Below, one piece after another: positions 31,890-43,874 of a stretch of 64,000 bases of DNA; position 1 is the first letter of the stretch, and each line of letters opens with the position of its first letter. The notes under the pieces are model-generated. The model saw only the letters and a program-made list of their open reading frames with translations. It was not told the DNA's origin and ran no database searches. The DNA is taken from positions 407,639,889 through 407,703,888 of the forward strand of contig NC_081408.1 in the NCBI RefSeq assembly GCF_030272615.1, in the 5' to 3' direction. The DNA is from Cryptomeria japonica. Lineage: Eukaryota > Streptophyta > Pinopsida > Cupressales > Cupressaceae. The position numbers and the translations under genes are program-made.

Positions 31890-34867
31890 TGCATTGGCTA
31901 ATCTCATAAAAATGGTATTAAAGTTTTGCTTCATCTGTGATAAAGCATTTTCCCATGATTCCAGTATGTTAGCAATATACTCAAATGTAGACATCAACTA
32001 AGAATGGAATTCTTCCATTGAGTCTAGCGTGCAAGTTTCAGGAGTAGCAAGAATAGCTTCTGCATTGGAGTAGGCTCTCTGAAGAATGTCGACCTATGAG
32101 GTGAGCAAACTCTTGAGCTCTTTTAGAGATCAAAGTCTCTTAGCCTTCTCATTATCATTCTTGTTCAATCTGTCATGCAAATAATCTACAGACCCGTTAA
32201 AGGCATGAATGGAGTCCTGGAGTGGGACATATGCCTTGCATATCCTTTCCATTTCTTGCTCGGTTTCAACTTGACTCTTAGAAATGTCAGAATAAAAGAA
32301 AGAAACATTGGAGGTAAAGGCAAGATACTTTCCTCCAGATTCAATAGCTTTTCTCAACAGACTTCCATTATGAGATAGAGCCATTTTGCCACTTTCAATG
32401 GTCTTTGCCAGTTTATCTCCATATTTCTTCTTGTGGCTCTTCTCAGCAGACATTTGAGAAGCATATTCAAGTGACTTGATTTGATCAAATGCATCTACGA
32501 CTAACTGACCAAGTTTGCTAATGGGTGTAGGAAGATGTGCAACAATTGTTTACGGTAGTAAACCAGACAAAATTTCTACTGCATTCTGGATTGTATCTGC
32601 TTCAATCTTTTTCTCTTTTAGTCTCTTCTTATGTGCTCGAGATTGCATAACATTAGCAATATTCAACATTTCTGATGCACTCAAAGTGTTCATGTCAATG
32701 GGTCCTGAAATACTTAAAGAATCATCATCATCATCTTCAAGTAGTTTCTGCTTCGCCGGTTTAGGAGGTACACTCTTAATGGTAGATCTCTTTGTGTTCT
32801 GCTCTGTTGTTTCTTCAGGTAACTGAGTGACAACTTTCTTAGTAGACTCCTTTTGAGTATTTTCAATGACCGGTGGAGATTGAGGTTCTCCAATCATTTT
32901 GTTGCCGGTTCATTGTCCACTTTTAGTTGAATAGCCGGTTGATCAACTAATGTAACCTGTACTTTAGTAATTATGGGAGGCTCCATATCTGGTGCAACGA
33001 TGTCTCCAGATAGGTCTACTGTGTTGTGAACATCTTCATCAACAAGAATAATGAAATCCTTCTTCTTCTTGATTGGATAGACTATGTCAGGTTGAACAAT
33101 CTCCTCTTCATCCATTTTTGGTAGAGGAACATCATCTGTAGTATTATCCTTATTGCTAGAGTGGACGATTTCTTCCCTCTTTTTGATTACACAGGCTAGC
33201 TAATGTGTCTCAGACTCAATTACTGCCCTTTTTGCATTAAGAAGCTTCAATATTCTCATTTTGAAATCAAAATATACTTTGTACTGCTCAAATAAAGCAC
33301 TGATTCTATCCGAGGATAAATTGGGAAAATATTGTAAAAATATTTCATCAATAATCTTCTTTTCCAATTGAATAGCTTCCTCCCATTTATCTAAAAGAGT
33401 ATTATACAAAGAGATTGAAATATCATTTTCCAAGTCATGCAGAAATCTATTGTAGTGACCCATATAAGTGATTACCTGTTGAATGACTTGCTTCTGCTCA
33501 TCTTTAGTGAAAGAATCCAAATATTATTTGACATTTTCAAACCTATTTCATCCTAGTGTCTTCATTGTTCTCTCAAAAACTATGTCAGGTTTGTAGGTAG
33601 CTATATCAATAGGTGTAGTTTCCTTCAGCACTACCTTTACCTTATTGGATGTTCTGCCAGTTACTTTTTCCTTCTTTGGTTCTTCTTCAAAATCTGTTCC
33701 CTCAGACTCTGGTTGCAAAATCAAATTTTGATTTCTCTTCTTTGGTGCACTCTCCTTCTTTACATATACTTTAGGTGTCGGTTTATCTTTAGGCGATGCT
33801 AATAGGGTATTAGCATAGCCAACTAGTAAATCATGATTAACCTCATAGCTCATATCTTCTGTCTCTTCCTATCTAGGCTCAATTGCTTGCATCAAGCAAA
33901 AGTCAGTGGTAACAATGAAGACTATGTCTTTTGCAAAGTGTTTTACCACATCTTCAAGTAATCTCATTCTCATGCTCATCTTTTTCTGAAATTCATTAAA
34001 ATACTTATTCAAGGCAGCTGAAAAGGTATTCTTCACAGCCTTAATGCTGTTCTTAATCTATGCATTGACCGATAGGTCTTTTGACCATTCAATGTCTCCA
34101 ATTCCTGGTAGGAAGTTCTGGAAATAGAAAAATAACCCAGCTAATAGCTGACCATATATGAACTTTTGAGTGTTGTCCTTCTTAATGGATTGCAAATTTT
34201 AAAATAATTGCACTCTGATGGCTTCACAAAGATCATAATTTGCATTATCAACAATGATTCTATGTGTTGTATGAATTGTTGCAGATGGAATACTATTAAG
34301 TCTATTGGAGTAAAATACCCAGTATCCTATCACCATTGCTGCTAGTTTCACTGCAGGGTCTCTAATATTGTTGATAGAAAAAGCACGCTTATCAGATGTA
34401 GAACCGGTTAATTTGAAGACAGTATCCTTTGAAATTCGTCTTAGCACAGGAATTTCACCGGTTGAGAAATAACCAGTTACAGCCTAAATAGCTTCCTTGG
34501 TTATTGTGTGAGTCATTTCTAAATACATGTTCTCTTCGTGGACTTGACTCAAAATGATTCTGATGTGTTCTTCTTCAAAATCTTCAAGAAAGTAGGCGGC
34601 ATTATGAAAAACTTTTTCAAAAACCCTATCATATTTAGTTTCAATCTTTCCGTCCTTATCACAGAGTGATTTAAACCATGTATAAATGTGTAGAGTTCCT
34701 AAATCTTCTATTTTGCAGTCTATATAACTGGACAAGTCACCTTTGACCACAACACCGCTCGGAACTTGTGACAATGCATTATAAAACATGATTTGATATG
34801 ACTTTAGAGCTTCCTCAAGCTCAGTAGTGATCATCAACCTCTCTACAGACTTAGAAGTAGATGCCAT
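31890..34867 (-). pseudogene. Element B ORF2: long conserved protein of unknown function, broken
   Basis: The ATG at 34867 opens MASTSKSVERLMITTELEEA. Conserved motifs in order are NALSQVPSGVVVKGDLSSYI, DCKIEDLGTLHIY, AAYFLEDFEEEHIRIILSQV, MYLEMTHTITKEAI followed by a TAG (CAG in C), GSTSDKRAFSINNIRDPAV, AMVIGYWVFYSNRL, and after more stops YEVNHDLLVGYANTLLASP. A basic linker, QYFPNLSSDRISALFEQY, an acidic/Lys segment with SISGPIDMNTLSASEMLNIA and a C-terminal coil with ESGGKYLAFTSNVSFFYSD complete it. At least six stops or shifts occur. Same family as A and C ORF2; no known enzyme signature seen. Confidence 0.8.
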
Positions 34868-35136
34868 TCTAGATAAGTAAGTTTCAAAGTGGTATACTCC
34901 AAGAAATACCTTGTTTCTTGCACGTCGCTCCGTTTCCTGGTTGAAATGCCCAGATGCACACCAGTTCGCCTCTCTGCAACTTTCGATTCAACTTAATTTC
35001 TCTAATCACAAAGCAATTCACCAATTGACAACAAGACAATCTTGTTTAGCTCTGCAATCGCTTCAAATTTCTTTCTCGAAAGAGTTAGGGTAAAAAAGAC
35101 AAAGTAAAACTTGTTTTTATCCTTTTTACCAACTGC

Positions 35137-35170
35137 AATAAATACTCGCACTTTAGGTTACAAATCCTAA
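35137..35170 (-). promoter_or_regulatory. Candidate internal promoter of element B ORF2
   Basis: The minus strand has TATTTATT (35144-35137), about 270 bases before the ORF2 ATG, next to a one-base-changed telo-box (aaatcctaa, 35162-35170). It parallels A and C. Confidence 0.35.
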
Positions 35171-35316
35171 TTTCACCGCTCGAGTGAAATATCGATTGAT
35201 AACACATCAACAAAAAGTCACCAAAATTCAAGATTCAAAAATTCTTTCCCGCTCATTTTACAAGGTGTCCGGAGATTTTTTACCGTTAAGCTCCCCTTAG
35301 CCATGTCAAAAAAGGC

Positions 35317-36981
35317 TTAAGTCATCGGTGTTGGGTTCTCTTCACTAGGTGAAGGAACAATTTCTTCTCCAAGCGAGTCATCACTTTTCTCCTTCCAAAT
35401 CTGATTCATACCCTCTTTGGTTTCCTCAACATCAACCTTTTGCTTGCCTTTCTGATCCTTGAAAGAGTTGACCGGTTTGCTATTTCTTGATCTACAAATT
35501 TTGCTAAGTGCCCCGGTTTGTTGCAGTGATAACAGGCCATACCAGATTATCTCCAAGGTCCTACATTTCCTTTATAGAAAATGAATGATTGGCACTATGG
35601 ATTTCGAAGTCAGCAATTTTATAAGGGAGCCAAGTATAAGAACGACATGCCACAACTCAAAAGGAAGGACTATAAAGCTTTTATCATCCACTATAGAAAA
35701 TGATCTCAGACCATACCAGACCAAATCTTTTATCATCCACTATAAAAGCTTGTTGTACCTCCACAAACACATGTTAATTCTTAAAAATTTGCTTTCAGGA
35801 AGAAGTGCCCTAGGTGAAGGAACAATTTCTTCACCAAGCGAGTCATCACTTTTCTCCTTGAAAGAGTTGGCCGGTTTGCTATTTCTTGATCTACAAAATT
35901 TTGCTAAGTGCCCCGGTTTGTTGCAGTGATAACAGACCATACCAGATGTTCTTCTTCTATAGATCATAGCCACATGACCAAAGTTATTACAAAAGGTGCA
36001 ACTAACATTTGTTACCTTTTCCATCTTGAATGGACTAAACCGGTTGCCGTAGGATCTTTGCAAGTTCAGGTTTACACGGTTATCAAAGCTCCTTATCCGG
36101 TCACCATTTGGTCTAGGATACATGTGTGGTACAGGATTGTTTGTTCCATATCTGCACTCAACATGTATATGCCCATACATTTCGCAGGTGAAGCAATGGC
36201 CTTCAAACTTTCTTGACACATACCTAGCATTAGTATTGTAATTTGCATTCCTCTTAGGTTTGTCTCTACGGACATTTGTAGTATGACTAGGCTTATGGAA
36301 AACAAAGCAGACAAGTTTAAAAACCTTCTTATCGGTAGTCTTATTGACTTTAGGAGCAACTTTTTTCTTTGGATAGTTGTTCTTTGTACCAGAGGATTCA
36401 CCTTTTTCAGTTGTATGAAAACCAAGTCCAAAGATATCGCCCTTCATTCTCTATGACTGAATTTGTTCTTCCAGCATGGTAGAACTTTTGATGAACTTCT
36501 CCAATTTCTCATTGGCTTCAGTAATCTTTTTGACGAGATCTCCATTATGCTTAGACAGGTTCTCTTTCAGAGACGATGCCAGCTCAAGATCTAGCTTTAG
36601 GTTCTCCTTTTCTTCTGTTTCAGCAATCAAGTTCTCATGCATAGTATCTTTTTCTTGTTTGATCTTTATAATCTCTTGATCTCTTTCCTTGATAAGATCT
36701 TTAGTAGCTCTTCTAGCTTCCAGTTCCTGACTCATGTAGATAATGAGACCTTCTAGCTCTCTCCTTATATTCAGTTTCTCACCGTTCAACTTTTCAACTT
36801 CTCCTGCTAAAGCTTCAATATTGGCTTCATCTGAAGAACTATTATCAGATATTTCTAACAGTTTTTCAGAAAGCTCTCTCCTTTTGACTTGAGAAGCTTT
36901 CAGTTTGCCCCTAAGGGATTCAACTTCATTTCTGCTAGCTTCTAGCTCTCTAGCCATCTCGAAGTAGCTCCTGTCCCCCAT
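35317..36981 (-). pseudogene. gag: Element B gag: coiled coil plus four CCHC knuckles, one stop and a 3' rearrangement
   Basis: The ATG at 36981 opens MGDRSYFEMARELEASRNEV. A coiled coil of about 175 residues runs to a TAG at 36451 (CAG in C). The same frame resumes through KGDIFGLGFHTTEKGESSGT and four knuckle motifs: CFVFHKPSHTTNVR (ligands lost), CFTCEMYGHIHVEC (intact), CTFCNNFGHVAMIY (last Cys lost) and CYHCNKPGHLAKFC (intact). It then enters rearranged DNA near 35815. A second copy of the end (35556-35317) carries KPVNSFKDQKGKQKVDVEET and EEIVPSPSEENPTPMT, the likely original C-terminus. RNA binding through the knuckles is known for such Gags. Confidence 0.86.
35335..35950 (-). repeat. 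Partial duplication with unrelated 230-bp insert in element B gag end
   Basis: 35340-35395 and 35815-35862 are near-identical (gaaggaacaatttcttc, then ccaagcgagtcatcac). The downstream knuckle-coding sequence is also shared (35460-35545 against 35862-35945). About 230 bases between them (35580-35810) have no counterpart in A or C and contain the word cttttatcatccactata twice (about 35676 and 35729). The second copy lacks about 60 bases of gag. Confidence 0.75.
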
Positions 36982-37028
36982 GGTAGTTTCAAGACTCCAT
37001 TCTAAGAGGTTAGGCTTCAAAAAAGTTA

Positions 37029-37041
37029 GGCTCTGATACCA
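37029..37041 (-). other. Element B primer-binding site
   Basis: The minus strand reads TGGTATCAGAGCC, two bases inside the 5' LTR. Confidence 0.93.
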
Positions 37042-37043
37042 AT

Positions 37044-38154
37044 TGATGGACTTGAAAAGCACTGAGAGGGAGGGGGTGAATCAATGACACCAAATAAAAC
37101 ACTACTTCAAACACTAACTGGTAGATGAACTTAACCAAGCATTTAAACAAAATACATGCTATTCAAAATGATATAACAACATCCACAAAAAGTGAAACAT
37201 CCACCATAACACAAGTGTTTATACGTGGAAAACCCAAATAGGTAAAAACCATGGTGAGATGGAACTCACAAGTTAACTATCTGGAGTAATAGATAACTGA
37301 TCGGTTAAGGTCTACAAAGTGCTCTGCTAGGAGTGAATCTTGTTAGAGATTCCAAAGCTTGATTAGAAGCTTATACCCTGTTAAGAGTACTACCTTGTTA
37401 GGAGTAACCTCGCTAGATGATTTGAGAATCCAAACTAATGGATCACCTTGTTAGAGGATTTGTACAATGAATCTTGTCAGAGCTTACCCGGTTAGGGGAT
37501 TTGATTCTGTTGTAATGATTAGAAAACAACAAGAATGGTTTGATCTGTTCTGAGTAGCACAATACTTGCTTGATCAGATCCTTCTAAGTACATTCAACAC
37601 TGCTCTTCATCTTAACACTTATCGGTCTTCAACAAAATCTTTCACTCTTGATGCATATCAGTATTCACATAACATCCTCCTCTATCACTTACAAATGATT
37701 CACTAAGATGTCTTTAAATAGACATTCAAATATTATATTGGCCTAAGGAAATCAAAACGCAATTTCCTAGGTGCAGTGTATCTAGACAAGTGATCAAAAC
37801 TTATCATAAAAACGACCGCCAAGAAGTTGATGCTGGTAACTCATCACAAAATCAGATACCGGTTAGAACAGTCAATACTGGTTGGAACAAAACATGTGAA
37901 CCATTGTCCTGGAATTTTCTGCTTGATCTCCATTTTCATCTTCATTTTGATGCCGACTTAGTGTAGCCATAGGTTATCTCTTAAGCACATACCAATTGAC
38001 ACAAAGTATCGGTTAGAGATAAACCTTAAACATACCAGTTGACAGTGTAAACCAATTGAAGTTACACCGGTACAATGTAATCATGTGTGTGTGTGAGAGT
38101 GTTTCAACAATGACAACAAGTGATGAATACATTACAATCATCATCAAGACAACA
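37044..38154 (-). repeat. Element B 5' LTR
   Basis: Direct repeat of 30507-31627. The G run here reads gggaggggg. The TATA-like CTATTTAAA recurs near 37720 on the minus strand. Confidence 0.93.
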
Positions 38155-38159
38155 ATGTC
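38155..38159. repeat. Target-site duplication of element B, right (atgtc)
   Basis: Exact match to 30502-30506. Confidence 0.92.
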
Positions 38160-38514
38160 AATATATAGACATTTTAGATTTCATGTTGGCCTCTAGAAAT
38201 CATAACACAATTACCTAGGTGCAGTGTATATGGTCAAGTGATCATAACTCATCACAAAAATACCGCCAAATCTTGTTAGTGAGGATAACTCATCACGACT
38301 TGCGATAACTCATCACATAATCAACAAATACTGGTTGGAGTTAAACATATAAACCATTATCCTTGATCCTCATGTGATAATCTATGCTGGATCTCCATGT
38401 TACTATTGAGTTATGTTGATCCACTGGTTGTCACCAAGTACCGGTTAGAAATAAACCTTTAGTATACTAGTTTTAGTATAAACAACTTTGAAGTTACACT
38501 GGTAGACAATATGA

Positions 38515-38546
<32 letters not shown>

Positions 38547-38598
38547 TTCATCAATGAGAACATATGATGAATTCATTACAATCATCATCAAGCCAACA
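38160..38598 (-). repeat. Element C 3' LTR, inner segment
   Basis: Continues the LTR after the B insertion (aatatatagacattttag, matching 44478 on in the right LTR) and ends agccaaca before the PPT. It holds a (gt)13 microsatellite at 38521-38546, which is much shorter and interrupted in the partner LTR at 44880-44893. Confidence 0.9.
38521..38546. repeat. (GT)n microsatellite in element C LTR
   Basis: Thirteen gt units in the inner segment of the C 3' LTR. Confidence 0.95.
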
Positions 38599-38612
38599 AT
38601 CTCCCCCTTTGG
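38599..38612 (-). other. Element C polypurine tract
   Basis: The minus strand reads CCAAAGGGGGAGAT directly before the 3' LTR. Confidence 0.88.
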
Positions 38613-38782
38613 CATTGATGACAACACATAGAAATTTTTTATAGTAATACTGCTAAGTGTGCTTACAAAAAAAATATACACATATACACATACTCCCCCT
38701 TACTACATACATCATACAAAATTTTCAAAAATACACATACATATTTCTACTCCCCCTTTGACAACAATGCCAAATTGAAAAG

Positions 38783-38784
<2 letters not shown>

Positions 38785-38836
<52 letters not shown>
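38785..38836. repeat. (AT)n microsatellite in element C
   Basis: About 26 uninterrupted at units between the ORF2 end and the PPT region of C. B has a short tatatacatatatata version at the equivalent place (31827-31838). Confidence 0.95.
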
Positions 38837-38839
<3 letters not shown>

Positions 38840-38894
38840 TTACATATACAAAAACTTGAAAAAATGAATCAAGATTCATGCATTCACAAGTCTC

Positions 38895-41800
38895 ATGAAA
38901 ATAACACTAAAGTTCCTCTTCAACTATGATAGGGCATGTTTACATGTTTCTAGCATGTTCTCAGTGTACTCAAGTGTAGACATAATCTGTGTACGGAACT
39001 CTTCCATGGAATCAAGTATACAGGTTTCTGGAGTAGCTAAAATAGCTTCTACATTCTTGTAGGCTCTTTGTAGTATGTCCACTTGGGATGTGAGTAGACT
39101 CTTCAATTCCTTCAGTGATCAGATTCTTTTTACTTTCTCAAGATCATAGGTATCCAACCTGTTTTGCAAATCATCCACAAATTTGCTAAAATAAAAAATA
39201 GAATCTTGGAGTGGTACATATGCATTGCATATCTTTTCTAGCTCTTTCTCTATTTCAGTTTGCCTTTTAGTGATATCAGAATAAAAGAATGAAATATTAG
39301 AAGCAGAAGCAAGATATCTGCCTCCTGTTTCAATAGCTTTACTTAATAAATCTTTATTCAAAGATAGAGAAAGTTTCCCTGTATCAATTGCTTTCATAAG
39401 CTGCTCTCCATGCCTCTTCCTGCAACTCTTCTCAGCATAAGTTTGTGCTACTTCTTCAAGTGACTTAATTTGGTTAGATGCATCGGCAACCAATTAACCA
39501 AGTTTGCTAATAGGGGTTGTCAGATGTCCTATAGAAGTTTCTGGTAGTAGACTTGATAAAATATCTATTGCATTTTGAATTGTTTCAACTTCCATTCTTT
39601 GCTCTTTGAGTCTCTTCATATGAGCTCTAGATTGCATGATAGTTGCAATCTTCATCTTTTCAGATGCACTCATATTATCAACAATTATAGGCTTTGATAT
39701 ACCTAATGAGTCATCATCAACTTCACCAGTCTGTTGAATAAATAATGCTTTTGCCGGTTCACAAGATGTTACCTTAACAATTTATTTCTCTTCTCCTTTC
39801 TCCATTTCTTGTTCAGAAGTCTGTGTGTCAACATTTTCATGAGATTCCTTCTAAATGTTCTATGAAATCGGCGGGGATTGGGATTTCTGAGGTTGTTCCT
39901 TTGCAGGCGGAATATCCACTCTTGGTTGAGTTGTCGGTTTCTCAACTGAAGTATTTTGTAAAACAATGATTTCAGGTGGCTACATATCTAGTACAATGAT
40001 GTCTCCAGATAGATCAATTGTATCTTGAATATCATCAACAACTTGGATGATAGTGTCATCCTTCTTCTTGATAGGATAGACCACATCAGCTTGCACAATT
40101 CCTCTTCATCCATTTAAGGTCTATCAACAGTATCTTGTTCATCCTTAGAAGAATGTATAAGATCTTCTGAGTGTTTGATACTACAAGCAATCTGATGAGT
40201 CTTAGTCTCAACAGTTTTCACTTTTCCATTGATCAGCTTCAATCTTATTGATTTGTAAGGAAAATGAACTTTATACTTATCAACCAACTCATTCAACTCA
40301 TCCTTTGACAATTCAGGAAAATGTTGTACAAATACATCATCTATGATTCCTTTTTCTTTCTTTATTTCTTCCTCCCATTTATTTAAAAGAATAGTATACA
40401 AGGAATTAGAGATGTCTTTTTCAAGATCATGGGGTAATCTATTGTAATGACACAAATGATTGATTACCTGTTGAATGATTTGCTCCTTTTCTTCTTCAGT
40501 GAAAGAATCAAAATGTTCTTTGACATTGTCAAATTTGTTTCTCCCTAATGTTTTTAATGTCCTCTCAAAGGTAGTCGCGAGCTTGTAAGTTGAGATATCA
40601 AAAGGAACAATTGCCTTCAACACTTTTTTCATTTTCTTTGCTACTCTGCCGATAGCTTTCATCTTCTTGGGTTCTTCCTCAGTGTCAGTGCCTTCAGATT
40701 CTACTTGGAGAATTAGTTTTCGACCTCTTTTCTTAGATGCATTCTCCTTCTTTGCATAAATTTTAGGTGCCAGTTCCTTTTTGGTTTAGACACTTTGTGT
40801 CACTCTTGTATTTTTCATCACCGAAGGTGCTTGCTCAACCTTCTTTTTCTTACCTTTACCACTCGTGGTAGGAACAATATTGGTTCTGGCTTGTGCAGTT
40901 TGATCTTCAACAACATTCAATTTTGCCTTCTTTTTATCCTTTGGAGATGTTAACAGGTTATTAGCATAACCAATCAGTAAGTCATAGTTGACCTCATAAC
41001 TCATATCTTCCATTTCTTCTTCTCTAGGCTCAATTGCCTCCATTAAACAGAAATCAGTGGTAACTGTAAAAACAATGTCCTTAGCAAATTGTTTTACCAC
41101 ATCCTCAGGCAATCTTAATCTCATGCTCATTTTCTTCTGAAACTCATTGAAGTATTTGTTCATTGTAGCAGAAAAGGTGTTCTTCACAGCCTTGATACTG
41201 CTTTTAATCTGGGTAGATACCGGTAGATCCTTAGACCATTCAAGATCACCTATTCCCGGTAGAAAATTCTGGAAATAAAAGAATAGACCGATCAAAAACT
41301 ATCCAAATTTAAACTTTAGACTGTTGTCCTTCTTGATAGACTGAAGATTTAACATTAATTGGCTCCTTATGGCCTCACATAGGTCATAATTAGCATTTTC
41401 AGTTATCATCTTGTAAGCAGTATGCACCGCTGCTGATGGAACACTATGTAATCTGCTAGAATAAAATACCCGGTAGCCTATAACCATAGCTTCCAACTTT
41501 ACCGTTGGGTCCCTAATGTTATTGACAGAAAAAACACGCTTATCAAATGTTGATCCAGTTAGAGTTTATATTGTCTCTTTTGAAATACACCTCAACATAG
41601 GTACTTCACCGGTTGCGTAAAAACCAGTTATAGCTTGAATAGCTTCCTTGGTTATAGTATGAGTCCTTTCTAAATACATGTTTTCTCCATGAACTCGACT
41701 CAAAATAATTCGGATATGTTCTTCAAAATCTTCAAGAAAGTAAGTTGCATTATGAAAACCTTTTTTATAAACCCTAATATATTTTGTTTGAATCTTCCCG

Positions 41801-42030
41801 TTCTCATTGCAAAGAGATTTTAACTGAGAATATATCAACAATGATCCTAAATCCTCAATCTTGTTGTCAATGTAGCTAGACAAATCTCCTTTCACTACAA
41901 CACCACTCGGAACTTGTGATAAAGAATTATAAGACACAATTTGTTTCGCTTCAATGTCTTCCATAGGTTCAGATGTAATCATTAATCTCTCTACTAGTTT
42001 AGAAGACGAAGCAAGTCCAGATAAACTAGA
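38895..42030 (-). pseudogene. Element C ORF2: long conserved protein of unknown function, broken
   Basis: This is the best-preserved copy of the family ORF2 in conserved motifs: NSLSQVPSGVVVKGDLSSYI, KIEDLGSLLIYSQLKSLC, YFLEDF, HIRIILSRVHGENMYLERTH, AIQAITGF, MVIGYRVFYSSRLHSVPSA, LMLNLQSIKKDNSLKFKFG, GLFFYFQNFLPGIGDLEWSK, NKYFNEFQKKMSMRLRLPE. A basic linker (KGKKKKVEQ) follows, then a helical block with HFPELSKDELNELVDKY, then acidic sequence, and a C-terminal coiled coil with ETGGRYLASASNISFFYSD. Stops or frameshifts occur near 41566, 41297, 40784, 40112 and later. The start codon seen in A and B (MAS) is not preserved here. No catalytic signature recognised. Confidence 0.8.
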
Positions 42031-42284
42031 TTCGAAGCAGGATTTTTCAAAGAAATACCTTATTTCACGCACGCTGCCTCTTTAACTGGTTGAATGCTCA
42101 AGAGCACACCAGTTAAGTCTTCTCCAACCTTCAAATTTACTTAATTACTCAAATCACAATGCAGCTTTGACAAATATCAACCAACAATCCTTTCTTAGCT
42201 TTGCAAGCACTCAAAAATTCTTTCTCGAATGCGTTAGCGTAAAAATAACAAAGTGAAAACTCGCTTTTATCCTTTTTACCTACT

Positions 42285-42321
42285 GCATTAAATGCTCGCC
42301 CGTTAGGGTTACAAACCCTAA
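42285..42321 (-). promoter_or_regulatory. Candidate internal promoter of element C ORF2
   Basis: The telo-box aaaccctaa lies at 42313-42321 and an AT-rich GCATTTAATGC (minus) at 42295-42285, about 260 bases before the ORF2 start region. Position and spacing parallel those of A and B. The TATA-like site is degenerate. Confidence 0.35.
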
Positions 42322-42479
42322 TTACACCCATTAATGATACATAGATGTAAAACCGGTTGATAATCGATTGACAAAAATTTATCAAAATTTCATGCATACA
42401 AATTCTCTTACCACGCATTCATTTTCAGGGATACGGAGGTGGATTTACCATTAAGTTCCCCTTAGCCATATTAAAAAGG

Positions 42480-43772
42480 CTTAATTCACCAGTGCAGGAT
42501 TTTCCACATTTGGTGAAGGAACATTTTCTTCTCCAGGTGAGTCATCACTCTTCTTCTTCCATATTCGATTCATTTCTTCTCTGGTTTCTTCAACATTATC
42601 TTTCTGCTTTCCTTTCTAATCTTTAGAAGGGTTGGCCGGTTTGCTCTTTCTCGATCTATAGAATTTTGCCAAGTGTCCCAGTTTGTGACATTGATAGTAG
42701 GCCATACCAGATGATTTCCAAGGTCCTGCATTACCTCTCCCAGTTCTTCTTCTGCAATTCATAGCCACATGACCAAAGTTGTTACGAATGGTGCAAATGA
42801 CATTTGTTACCTTTTCCATCTCAAATGGACTAAACCAGTTGCCGTAGGGTTTTTGCTAGTTCATGTTGACCTGGTTGTCAAAATTTCTCATCTAGTTGCC
42901 ATTTGGTCTTGAATGCATATGTGGTACAGGATTATTTTCTCCATATCTCCATTCAACTGATCTATGTCCATAGATTCTACATGTGAAGCAATGACCTTCA
43001 AATTTCTTGGACACATACCTAGCATTAGTATTGTAGCTTGCATTTCTATTAGGTTTCTACAAACATTTGTAGTGTGACTAGGCTTATGGCAAACAAAACA
43101 AACAGGTTTAAAGACCTTCTTACCGGTAGGCTTTTTGACCTTAGGAGTAGATTTATTCTTAAGAGTGTTGCTCTTGGTACCGGAGGATTCACCTTTTTCA
43201 GTTGTGAGAAAACCAAGTCCGGAGGTATCACCATTCATCCTTTGTGATTGAATTCGTTCTTCCAACAAGATAGATCTTCTATTTAACTTCTCCAATTTCC
43301 CATTTTCTTTAGTGAGTTATCTAGTGAGATCTTGATTATGTTTTGACAGGTTCTCTCTTAGAGATGATGCTAATTCAAGATCTAGTTGTAGGTTCTCTTT
43401 TTCTTCTCTTTCTGCATTCAAATGCTCATGCAAGGTAGCATTCTCTCGGTTGATCTTTGCAATCTCATGATCTCTTTCTTTTGTGAGATCTTCAACAGTT
43501 CTCCTGGCTTCCAGTTCCTGACTCATGTGGATAGTAAGACCTTCTAGCTCTCATTTCAGATTTAGCTTTTTACTGTTTAGTTTTTCAACTTCCTCAGCTA
43601 AAGCATCAATATTGGCCTCATCTAAAGAACTATTATTAGATATTTCTAATAGTTGTTCAGTTATCTCTCTTCTTTTGACTTGAGAAGCTTTCAGTTTGAC
43701 CCTTAGGGTTTCAAGCTCATTCCTACTAGCCTCAAGCTCTCTATCCATATCAAAGTAGCTCATATCCCCCAT
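42480..43772 (-). pseudogene. gag: Element C gag: coiled coil plus four zinc knuckles, with stops
   Basis: The ATG at 43772 opens MGDMSYFDMDRELEASRNEL. About 200 coiled-coil residues follow, with stops at about 43551 and 43317. Then come the knuckle CFVCHKPSHTTNVC (about 43105-43064) and, in shifted frame, GHCFTCRIYGHRSVEW (last Cys lost). CTIRNNFGHVAMNC and YYQCHKLGHLAKFY are further knuckles with one or more ligands lost. The tail ends near 42480. B keeps more of the four knuckles. Several stops and at least one frameshift inactivate it. Confidence 0.85.
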
Positions 43773-43819
43773 GATAGCTTTATGGTTTTCTTCCAAGCGA
43801 TTGGGCTTTGAGGAAGTTA

Positions 43820-43832
43820 GGCTCCGATACCA
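43820..43832 (-). other. Element C primer-binding site
   Basis: The minus strand reads TGGTATCGGAGCC, the initiator tRNA-Met complement with one A-to-G change, two bases inside the 5' LTR. Confidence 0.88.
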
Positions 43833-43858
43833 ATTGATTGACTTGTAAAGCACTGAGA

Positions 43859-43874
43859 GGGGGGGGGGGGGGGG
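43859..43874. repeat. 16-G homopolymer in element C LTR
   Basis: Longest example of the G tract found near the same end of all A/B/C/D LTRs and the solo LTR in this window (7 to 16 Gs, interrupted by an A in two copies). Confidence 0.9.

Larger units (their letters stand above)
30507..38154 (-). mobile_element. Element B: non-autonomous LTR retrotransposon (Gag + ORF2) nested in element C
   Basis: Complete element with LTRs 30507-31627 and 37044-38154 and the target duplication atgtc at 30502-30506 and 38155-38159. The flanking sequence rejoins exactly into the C LTR. Minus-strand PBS at 37029-37041 and PPT at 31628. The interior holds a broken gag (36981-35317) and ORF2 (34867 to about 31890), with no pol. 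The LTRs look closely similar by eye. It is the youngest layer in this part of the nest. Confidence 0.94.
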
